A DNA stretch of 6,523 bases from Alphaproteobacteria bacterium UBA5343. GTDB taxonomy: Bacteria; Pseudomonadota; Alphaproteobacteria; RF32; UBA5343. The stretch is taken from positions 8,232 through 14,754 of the forward strand of contig DHQH01000081.1 of the NCBI GenBank assembly GCA_002410125.1, read 5' to 3'. Below are positions 1 through 4,266 of this stretch, piece after piece. The first letter of the stretch is position 1. Each line of letters begins with the position of its first letter. The notes under the pieces were generated by a model. That model was not told the DNA's origin. It did not search any database and was given only the letters and a program-made list of their open reading frames with translations. The position numbers and the translations under genes were made by a program.

Positions 1-54
1 TCACAACAAGTTGTGGTTCGGGGATCCAGATCTATCGCTTTAGCGATTCATTAA
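1..54 (+). CDS. possible 3' tail of an upstream gene
   Basis: The first 17 codons of frame 1 are open and end at TAA (52-54), giving a tail that finishes VVVRGSRSIALAIH. Of 17 third positions about 12 are A or T, as in the other genes here, while the alternative frame 2 tail (ending at 43) has mostly G/C third positions. A terminator follows about 10 bases later, which fits a gene ending here. The fragment is too short to identify and may not be coding at all. Confidence 0.3.
   Translation, partial: SQQVVVRGSRSIALAIH
34..47. repeat. short GC-containing inverted repeat
   Basis: ATCGC-TTTA-GCGAT forms a 5-bp stem (6 bp if the loop is 2 nt). No T-run follows, so it is not an obvious terminator by itself. 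It lies at the end of the possible upstream reading frame, just ahead of the stronger terminator hairpin, and could help protect an mRNA 3' end. Confidence 0.3.
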
Positions 55-64
55 ATAGAACACG

Positions 65-92
65 AAAAGGGAGCTTCAAGCTCCCTTTTTTT
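65..92. terminator. bidirectional intrinsic terminator
   Basis: The stem AGGGAGC (68-74), loop TTCAA and stem GCTCCCT (80-86) are followed by a seven-T run (86-92) on the + strand and preceded by AAAA (65-68), which is a U-run when read from the minus strand. It can therefore stop transcripts arriving from the left on the + strand and from the minus-strand gene whose TAA stop (93-91) lies in the T-run. This is the strongest terminator in the window. Confidence 0.85.
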
Positions 93-342
93 AATTAGGA
101 AAACTCCTCATATAAGCATCAATATGTATTCCATCTCTTCTATGAGATTTAACATAAACCTCTCCATCAATTGCTTTGCCAGTAGCATCATATTTAACTT
201 TACCGGGATATTTAGTTTTAAAATACTGTTCAACCTTCATTTGATGTTCTTTATCATATTTATATTTAGGGTCTTTCATCATCTCTTTTATTTCTTTATC
301 TGATATATTATTTGATTTATTTTTATTTAAAATTTGTTCCAT
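91..342 (-). CDS. small hypothetical protein with basic/aromatic C-terminal motif
   Basis: I do not recognise the family. The product is an 83-residue, highly charged soluble protein with no membrane segment or signal peptide. Its C-terminus, YVKSHRRDGIHIDAYMRSFPN-like in pattern (V-x-S-x-x-R-x-D-G-x-x-x-x-x-Y-x-R-S-x-P-N), resembles the R-x-(D/N)-G-T-x-V-x-x-(H/Y)-x-R-(S/T)-x-P endings I recall on many small bacterial and phage proteins; that is recollection, not a search. I chose the ATG at 342-340 because GGGAG (355-359) precedes it, though the spacing of 12 bases is long. The frame is open upstream, and ATG at 378 or TTG at 381 (95-96 residues) remain possible. The start region overlaps the end of the minus-strand ORF 323-490 by 20 bases, so the two are probably cotranscribed, or were once one gene. 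Confidence 0.6.
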   Translation of the reverse strand: MEQILNKNKSNNISDKEIKEMMKDPKYKYDKEHQMKVEQYFKTKYPGKVKYDATGKAIDGEVYVKSHRRDGIHIDAYMRSFPN

Positions 343-490
343 TTTTTTTATTTTCTCCCTTGCCAACCTCTTTAGCATCAAAAGGGTTAACAGATCCCCA
401 TCTTAGTAAATCATCTACAGCAGTTGATGATTCTCTTGCCACTTTTTGAGCTATTTTTACAAGCATCTTTCGACTTATTTTAAAAAACAT
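323..490 (-). CDS. small hypothetical protein, upstream partner of the 91-342 gene
   Basis: This is a 55-codon reading frame beginning MFFKISRKMLVKIAQKVARE and ending in a Lys/Asn-rich tail at TAA (325-323). Support comes from a good ribosome binding site, AAAGGGA (505-499), eight bases before the ATG at 490, and from a candidate promoter further upstream (566-537). The N-terminal 20 residues are basic and amphipathic; the middle reads DDLLRWGSVNPFDAKE. I recognise no family. Its last codons run through an A8 tract (349-342) shared with the next gene, so a one-base slip there would fuse both into a protein of about 130 residues. It could be a real small gene or the 5' half of a gene broken by an indel. 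Confidence 0.45.
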   Translation of the reverse strand: MFFKISRKMLVKIAQKVARESSTAVDDLLRWGSVNPFDAKEVGKGENKKNGTNFK

Positions 491-515
491 TTTCTATTTC
501 CCTTTATTAATTTTA

Positions 516-544
516 TTGCTTTAATTTTATTTGCGATATATAGT
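516..544 (+). promoter_or_regulatory. candidate promoter for the membrane-protein gene at 576
   Basis: TTGCTT (516-521), 17 bases, TATAGT (539-544) lies about 30 bases before the GTG start. The -10 matches the sigma-70 consensus at 5 of 6 positions, the -35 at 3 of 6. Its -10 overlaps that of the opposing minus-strand candidate, so the two would form a face-to-face promoter pair. Confidence 0.35.
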
Positions 545-566
545 TGAGTAAATTAAAGTTATTCAA
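537..566 (-). promoter_or_regulatory. candidate promoter for the two small minus-strand genes
   Basis: Read on the minus strand, TTGAAT (566-561) is followed after 18 bases by TATATA (542-537). Both hexamers are moderate matches to a sigma-70 promoter, and the position is about 45 bases before the ATG at 490. In such AT-rich DNA a chance match is quite possible. Confidence 0.35.
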
Positions 567-569
567 GGA
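565..569 (+). promoter_or_regulatory. ribosome binding site supporting a GTG start
   Basis: AAGGA sits six bases before GTG at 576. No in-frame ATG is nearby, so this Shine-Dalgarno sequence is what decides the unusual start codon. Confidence 0.6.
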
Positions 570-575
570 TTAACT

Positions 576-854
576 GTGAAAAAAATACTTATATCCCTAT
601 TAAATCTATTAACACCAGGTATCGGTAATTCACTAATTGGTGAAATAAAAAAAGCGATAATTTATCAACTATCTATATGTCTTATATTTCTTGTTTCTGC
701 TCTAACAGGGCTAATTGAAAGCTATAATGGTTTTATCATCACATATGTTTGTGTAATTATACTTTGGTTATATGCATTCTTAGAGCTGCTTTTAAGAAAA
801 AACAGTCCAACTTTTGAAAAATGGTATAAGGGGTTATTTTATTTTATTTTATAA
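576..854 (+). CDS. small membrane protein (N-terminal part of a broken gene)
   Basis: The 92-residue frame starts at GTG with AAGGA upstream. Residues 8-27 hold a P-G-x-G-N-x-L-x-G-E-x-K-K-A motif. It resembles the PGxGxxYxG(x)xKxA signature of TM2-like membrane modules and of the N-terminal extension of some signal-peptidase-I-like proteins. Two hydrophobic helices follow (about residues 27-47 and 52-73), then a short polar stretch, and the frame stops within a third hydrophobic segment (LFYFIL). Stopping inside a membrane segment, with the hydrophobic continuation visible in another frame, suggests truncation. If translated alone it would be a two-helix inner-membrane protein of unknown role. 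Confidence 0.5.
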   Translation: MKKILISLLNLLTPGIGNSLIGEIKKAIIYQLSICLIFLVSALTGLIESYNGFIITYVCVIILWLYAFLELLLRKNSPTFEKWYKGLFYFIL

Positions 855-1100
855 TAATTTTAACTATTTTAAGATTATCAATCATCGCCCCAATCAAAAT
901 ATATCTATATGAACCCATTATTTATGATGGTTCATATATTATGTATGATAAGCAGGCAGATAAGCCATTATACATTTTTTGGGGGAATAAGAGTTAGAGG
1001 TCATTATCTAACGAGCAACTCAACTTATACTGTAAAAATTTTAAAAAGTCAAGTAAAATATGAATTTATTCCTATCTGTTCATATATAATTCTTTTTTAA
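576..1100 (+). pseudogene. frameshifted signal-peptidase-like (S26-like) membrane protein gene
   Basis: Three segments join into one plausible protein of about 174 residues. The first is the frame from 576, which stops at 852. The second is the frame read from about 833 to 994 (stop at 995), which continues the hydrophobic stretch as LFYFIIIILTILRLSIIAPI and then reads YEPIIYDGSYIMYDK. The third returns to the original frame after T6G5 (975-985) and ends at TAA 1098-1100. YEPIIYDGSYIMYDK lines up with the S26 signal peptidase box S-M-E-P-T-L-x-x-G-D-Y-I-L-V-N-K, matching E-P, G, Y-I and K. The residue at the nucleophilic serine position is leucine (codon 905-907), so even a repaired protein would probably be inactive. 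The two shifts (-1, then +1) cancel. Sequencing error or a divergent two-ORF gene are alternatives. The ORF starting at 909 is only the out-of-frame tail of this gene. Confidence 0.5.
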
Positions 1101-1109
1101 CTCTTCTTA

Positions 1110-1118
1110 TGCTATAAT
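1110..1118 (+). promoter_or_regulatory. extended -10 promoter of the rpe operon
   Basis: TG-C-TATAAT is a perfect extended -10 element (TGn plus a consensus hexamer). No good -35 is seen at the usual distance (TTCTTT at 1090-1095), which extended -10 promoters tolerate. Transcription would begin near 1125, leaving a leader of about 58 bases before the rpe ATG. Confidence 0.65.
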
Positions 1119-1132
1119 GAAAACAAATGACT

Positions 1133-1148
1133 ACCCAATAAGTTGGGT
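1133..1148 (+). promoter_or_regulatory. stem-loop in the rpe leader
   Basis: ACCCAA-TAAG-TTGGGT gives a 6-bp stem with a 4-base loop, a few bases from the predicted transcript 5' end. No U-run follows, so it is not a terminator. It lies 19 bases before the Shine-Dalgarno sequence and could stabilise the mRNA 5' end or be a protein-binding site. No known riboswitch fits in so short a leader. Confidence 0.4.
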
Positions 1149-1167
1149 GCAAAAGACAAATCTTAAT

Positions 1168-1175
1168 AAGAAAGG
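1168..1175 (+). promoter_or_regulatory. ribosome binding site deciding the rpe start
   Basis: AAGAAAGG is followed after seven bases by ATG 1183. It identifies that ATG, rather than the in-frame ATG at 1117, as the start; the upstream ATG lies inside the -10 hexamer and would not be in the mRNA. Confidence 0.75.
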
Positions 1176-1182
1176 CAATTAT

Positions 1183-1827
1183 ATGACCACAACACAAATC
1201 GCCCCCTCAATCCTCTCTGCTGATTTTTCAAGGCTAAAAGAAGAAGTCATCGCTGTTGATGATGCTGGAGCTGATATGATTCACATTGATGTTATGGATG
1301 GTTATTTTGTACCAAACATCACTATCGGACCAATGGTTATTAAGCAAATAAGAGCTTATAGTTTAAAGCCTTTTGATGTCCATCTAATGATAAAAGATCC
1401 TGATAGATACATTCACCTTTTTGCAGATGCAGGGGCGGATATAATCACTGTTCATTTTGAAGCTTGTAAACATTTAGATTCAGTAATAAAACTCATTAAA
1501 TCTTTTGGTAAGAAAGCTGGTGTTGCTATCAATCCAACCACTAGAGAAGAAGAATTAGAATATATCTTAGATGAAATTGATGTTATAATGGTAATGGCAG
1601 TAAATCCAGGCTTTGGAGGTCAAACCTTTATTGAAAGCCAGTTAGAAAAGATTAAAAAAATAAAAGAAATGATAGGCGATAGAGATATTAAGATTGAGGT
1701 TGATGGTGGAATCAATCAAATGACCGCAGCCAAAGCAGTTGCGGCTGGAGCTGATATTTTAGCTGCTGGAACAGCCGTATTTGAAGGTGATGATTATAAA
1801 AAGAATATTGATAGCCTTAGATATTAA
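1183..1827 (+). CDS. rpe: ribulose-phosphate 3-epimerase
   Basis: Cytosolic enzyme of the pentose phosphate pathway that interconverts D-ribulose 5-phosphate and D-xylulose 5-phosphate. The 214-residue product has the normal length and the complete TIM-barrel signature set: APSILSADF (7-15), the metal and acid/base site H34-x-D36 within HIDVMDG, H67 in DVHLM, the phosphate-binding loops NPGFGGQ (141-147) and D174GGIN, and AGTAVF (195-200). D36 and D174 are the expected catalytic aspartates. The frame is open 22 codons further upstream, but that longer start lies in the promoter. It is the first gene of a + strand operon, 53 bases before the response regulator. An all-AT inverted repeat (1821-1841) in that gap is too weak to count as a terminator. 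Confidence 0.95.
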   Translation: MTTTQIAPSILSADFSRLKEEVIAVDDAGADMIHIDVMDGYFVPNITIGPMVIKQIRAYSLKPFDVHLMIKDPDRYIHLFADAGADIITVHFEACKHLDSVIKLIKSFGKKAGVAINPTTREEELEYILDEIDVIMVMAVNPGFGGQTFIESQLEKIKKIKEMIGDRDIKIEVDGGINQMTAAKAVAAGADILAAGTAVFEGDDYKKNIDSLRY

Positions 1828-1880
1828 AAATTTTTTAATATTAATATGTTATCAAAGAGCAAAACAATGGAGTTAAAACT

Positions 1881-2567
1881 ATGGCAAATTCAATATTAAT
1901 CGTCGAAGACGAACCTGCAATTGTTACAATGCTTACTTACAATCTAGAAAAAGAAGGTTATGAAGTATTTTCAACTGATAGGGGTAGCAAGGTTCTAGAT
2001 ATTGTTGCTGAGAAAAATCCATCAGTAATCTTACTTGATTGGATGTTGCCAGAAGCCTCAGGTGTTGAAATTTGTCGTATGCTCAGAAATAAACCAGATT
2101 TCAGAAACATTCCAGTTATTATGCTAACTGCCAGAGGTGAAGAAGAAGATAAAGTTAAAGGCCTAAGCGTTGGTGCTGATGACTATATGACTAAACCATT
2201 CTCAATTCCAGAGCTAACCGCTAGAATCAAAGCACTGCTTCGAAGGGTTCCAGAATCTGCTAAGAAAAAAGAATTAGTTTTTGAAGATATTAAAATGGAT
2301 TTAGTATCTAAAAAAGTAACCAGAGGCGATGAAGCAATCCATATGGGACCAACCGAATTTAGATTACTTCGTTTCTTAATGGAGCAACCAGGTGTGGTAT
2401 TCCCAAGAGAAGAATTGTTAAAAGCTGTTTGGGGTGAAAACATCTATGTTGAAGCCAGAACCGTTGATGTGCATGTAAGAAGACTTAGAAAAGCTCTTAA
2501 TGAAAGCGGAAAACCAGATTATATTCGCACCGTTCGAGCATCAGGCTACTCAATCGACAAGAAATAA
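1881..2567 (+). CDS. phoB: PhoB/OmpR-family two-component response regulator
   Basis: Cytosolic DNA-binding response regulator of 228 residues. The receiver domain (about 4-120) has the acidic pocket E9-D10, the phospho-acceptor D53 in LLDWMLP, T83 in MLTAR and K105 in TKPF. The C-terminal winged helix (about 130-226) has the recognition-helix region R-T-V-D-V-H-V-R-R-L-R-K-A-L and the wing R-T-V-R-A-S-G-Y. The family role is transcription control after phosphorylation by a sensor kinase. The sequence resembles alphaproteobacterial PhoB (phosphate regulon), but no phoR, phoU or pst gene is present, so the symbol is a best guess. GGAG (1869-1872) lies eight bases before ATG. It follows rpe on the same strand and is almost directly joined to a PP2C-type phosphatase, an uncommon neighbour for phoB. 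Confidence 0.88.
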   Translation: MANSILIVEDEPAIVTMLTYNLEKEGYEVFSTDRGSKVLDIVAEKNPSVILLDWMLPEASGVEICRMLRNKPDFRNIPVIMLTARGEEEDKVKGLSVGADDYMTKPFSIPELTARIKALLRRVPESAKKKELVFEDIKMDLVSKKVTRGDEAIHMGPTEFRLLRFLMEQPGVVFPREELLKAVWGENIYVEARTVDVHVRRLRKALNESGKPDYIRTVRASGYSIDKK

Positions 2568-2569
2568 AA

Positions 2570-3352
2570 ATGATTTTTGACATAGAAGCATTCTCAGAAG
2601 CAAAAAATTCCGATAAAGGAAATGAAGATTTTTATGGTTATAATGATAATACAATTGTTATATCTGACGGTGCAACTGATAAATCAGGACAGTTATATGA
2701 TGGTAAAACAGGTGGATACCTTCTCTCAAGATTAGTTGTTGAAGAATGTTTAAACACAGATCTAAACGGTTTTGAGTTAATAGGACATCTCAATAAAAAA
2801 GCCTCAAAACTATATGAGAAAATAAATACTCAAGCCTTAAAAGATGTGAATTATAGATTTTATGCCACTATAGTTTGTCTTAGAATTATAGATAATAAAA
2901 TTATTGTAACTTTAGTAGGTGATAGCGGTTTTAGAATTGATGGAATTTCTTATTATCAAGAAAAGACCGTTGATTATTTACTCTCTGGCATTAGGGCAGA
3001 ATATATCAATAAGACAGGTGATATTGAAAATAGCCGTGAATTTATCTTACCATTATTAAAAAGGCAATTAACTTATACTAATAATGAAAGTCATCCTCTT
3101 GGTTATGGTATGCTAGACGGTATATCAGTTCCAGAAAAATTTATTAAAATCTATGAATTCTCTTTAGATGAAATAAAGATCGTTGAGTTATTTACTGACG
3201 GATATATGGCTCAACCAGAAAAGATTGGTAAAATCAAATATTGGGAAGACAGTTATCAAACTGTAGAAAAAACAGACCCTAATAAATTTCTTAAATATAA
3301 ATCAACCAAGACTAAGGATGACAGAACCATCCTCATCGCTACTAAAAAATAA
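2570..3352 (+). CDS. PP2C-type serine/threonine protein phosphatase
   Basis: This 260-residue soluble protein carries the metal-dependent PP2C/PPM signature residues in order. They are N-E-D20, S-D33-G (the usual xDGMGG region), A-T at 99-100 before a beta strand leading to G-D118-S, T-D210-G, and K-D-D251-R-T near the C-terminus. These aspartates bind the two metal ions that hydrolyse phosphoserine or phosphothreonine. The surrounding sequence is divergent: ATDKSG replaces the usual MGGH. There is no membrane segment or sensor domain. The ATG is two bases after the regulator's TAA and has no clear Shine-Dalgarno sequence, so translation is probably coupled by re-initiation and the two proteins may act together. 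The substrate is unknown. No terminator follows; the GIY-YIG cassette begins about 11 bases later. Confidence 0.82.
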   Translation: MIFDIEAFSEAKNSDKGNEDFYGYNDNTIVISDGATDKSGQLYDGKTGGYLLSRLVVEECLNTDLNGFELIGHLNKKASKLYEKINTQALKDVNYRFYATIVCLRIIDNKIIVTLVGDSGFRIDGISYYQEKTVDYLLSGIRAEYINKTGDIENSREFILPLLKRQLTYTNNESHPLGYGMLDGISVPEKFIKIYEFSLDEIKIVELFTDGYMAQPEKIGKIKYWEDSYQTVEKTDPNKFLKYKSTKTKDDRTILIATKK

Positions 3353-3362
3353 TTCCTTGTTC

Positions 3363-3397
3363 CGTCATTGCGAGGAATGAAATGACGCGGCAATCTC
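3363..3397 (+). repeat. left inverted-repeat arm of the GIY-YIG cassette
   Basis: The outer block GTCATTGCGAG and inner block GGCAATCTC match the right arm. The arm can also fold on itself: CGTCATT (3363-3369) pairs with AATGACG (3381-3387), and ATTGC (3367-3371) with GCAAT (3390-3394), as alternatives. It fills the gap between the phosphatase stop and the nuclease start. Confidence 0.7.
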
Positions 3398-3412
3398 CAA
3401 TAGGAAAATCAC

Positions 3413-3703
3413 ATGAGACAACAATATTATGTTTATATTATAACAAATAAGAATCACAGAGTTCTATATACTGGTGTAACTAATAATCTAATCAGAAGAA
3501 TATATGAACATAAGAATAAATTAGTAGATGGTTTTTCAAAAAAATATAAATTAACCAAACTGGTATATTTTGAAATTTATGACGATGCAGAAAATGCAAT
3601 ATTAAGAGAAAAGCAAATCAAAGCAGGTTCCAGAAAGAAAAAAGAAGATTTAATAAATAAAAACAATTCTAATTGGAATGACTTATACAATACCCTCCAT
3701 TAA
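3413..3703 (+). CDS. GIY-YIG nuclease superfamily protein (COG2827/UPF0213-like)
   Basis: The 96-residue single-domain protein has the GIY-YIG fold: V7-Y-I in place of GIY, Y19-T-G for YIG, then T-N-N-L-x-R28-R29-x-x-E-H33 with the catalytic arginine, and R-E66-K-Q-I-K with the metal-binding glutamate. The C-terminal N-x-x-W-x-D-L-Y ending is typical of this short subfamily. The length is normal and all key residues are present. Family members are predicted DNA endonucleases; the role of these stand-alone versions is poorly established. The start codon has only a weak GGAAAA ahead of it (3403-3408). Flanking inverted repeats suggest the gene moves or spreads with them, perhaps by cutting at such sites; that is inference. 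Confidence 0.88.
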   Translation: MRQQYYVYIITNKNHRVLYTGVTNNLIRRIYEHKNKLVDGFSKKYKLTKLVYFEIYDDAENAILREKQIKAGSRKKKEDLINKNNSNWNDLYNTLH

Positions 3704-3709
3704 CCAATA

Positions 3710-3748
3710 GAGATTGCCACGAAAATTGTAAATTTTCTCGCAATGACA
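3710..3748 (-). repeat. right inverted-repeat arm of the GIY-YIG cassette
   Basis: It carries GAGATTGCC (3710-3718) and CTCGCAATGAC (3737-3747), the reverse complements of the left arm's two blocks. Between them is a strong hairpin, GAAAATT-GTA-AATTTTC (3721-3737), extendable outward by ATTGC/GCAAT (3713-3717 and 3740-3744). A T5 run comes only after 12 bases, so it is a poor terminator. It begins six bases after the nuclease stop codon. Confidence 0.7.
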
Positions 3749-3755
3749 GTTTTTG

Positions 3756-3790
<35 letters not shown>

Positions 3791-4255
3791 CTAAGCTTTA
3801 TCTATCATTCTAGAGCAAAGCATTTCTAACCCTAAATGCTTATAAAATTCTATAGCATTAACATTACCATTATAAACATTTAATTCAATATCTTCTATTC
3901 CTAGTTTTTTTGTTTCATTCTTAAACTCAGAATATAACATCTTGCCAATGCCTTGCTTTTTATTCTCTTGTCTCACAGCTAACTCAAAAACATACATAGC
4001 ATCTCTGTTTTTATAATGAGCACCTCTTTGCCTAATCCCACCATATATAACTCCGACAACCTGCTCCCTATCTTTCGCAACAAGTATTATATACTCATTA
4101 TTATCTAAATCTTCTGTTATTGCATTTGTTATTATCTCTAGCTTATTTTCTACAAACAAATCAGGAATTCTTGATTTGTGATATTCTATAGATTCTTCTA
4201 ATATTTTAAATGCAGCAGTTAAATCCTTTTCCTTAGCTTTCAATATCTCAACCAT
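3791..4255 (-). CDS. GNAT-family N-acetyltransferase
   Basis: This 154-residue single GNAT domain would transfer the acetyl group of acetyl-CoA to an amine; the substrate cannot be read from sequence. Motif A runs from the strand V-F-E-L-A-V (89-94) into the pyrophosphate loop N-K-K-Q-G-I-G (98-104), followed by the helix K-M-L-Y-S-E-F. Motif B is E-L-N-V-Y-N-G-N-V-N-A-I-E-F-Y-K-H-L-G (124-142), the normal GNAT ending. The ribosome binding site TAGGAG (4269-4264) includes the stop codon of the upstream peptidase gene, eight bases before ATG 4255, so the two are cotranscribed and probably translationally coupled. It resembles generic RimI-like GNATs rather than any specific characterised enzyme. 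No terminator follows; only the AT tract does. Confidence 0.88.
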   Translation of the reverse strand: MVEILKAKEKDLTAAFKILEESIEYHKSRIPDLFVENKLEIITNAITEDLDNNEYIILVAKDREQVVGVIYGGIRQRGAHYKNRDAMYVFELAVRQENKKQGIGKMLYSEFKNETKKLGIEDIELNVYNGNVNAIEFYKHLGLEMLCSRMIDKA

Positions 4256-4266
4256 CTTACTATCTC

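Larger units (their letters stand above)
3363..3748 (+). mobile_element. GIY-YIG cassette with terminal inverted repeats
   Basis: One small nuclease gene lies between inverted copies of a two-block repeat. GTCATTGCGAG at 3364-3374 is matched in reverse complement at 3737-3747, and GGCAATCTC at 3389-3397 at 3710-3718. Between the blocks the arms differ in sequence, though each can fold. The ORF is also bounded by a 7-bp direct repeat, CCAATAG (3397-3403 and 3704-3710). I recall similar TCATTGCGAG...GCAATCT elements beside GIY-YIG genes in several AT-rich genomes. Mobility is inferred from structure; there is no transposase. Confidence 0.55.

Noticed and set aside
22..33. Adjacent BamHI and BglII sites (GGATCC, AGATCT) as a cloning-vector remnant
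   Set aside because: Two six-base sites can occur by chance, and the flanking DNA shows no vector or linker sequence and keeps an open frame with local codon bias.
909..1100. Independent 63-codon gene
   Set aside because: It has no ribosome binding site, and its first half reads out of frame across the segment with S26-like similarity; only its second half looks like part of the broken gene.
1117..1182. 22-codon N-terminal extension of rpe from ATG 1117
   Set aside because: The ATG lies inside the -10 hexamer, the added residues are not part of the family, and a good ribosome binding site precedes ATG 1183.
1821..1841. Inverted repeat after rpe as a terminator
   Set aside because: The stem is entirely A/T and the following regulator gene is closely spaced on the same strand, so it is more likely chance in AT-rich DNA.
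2183..2443. 86-codon minus-strand gene opposite the response regulator
   Set aside because: It is antisense to strongly conserved receiver and winged-helix coding sequence and has no family features.
3363..3748. CRISPR or tandem repeat array
   Set aside because: There are only two copies, in inverted orientation, with a gene between them.
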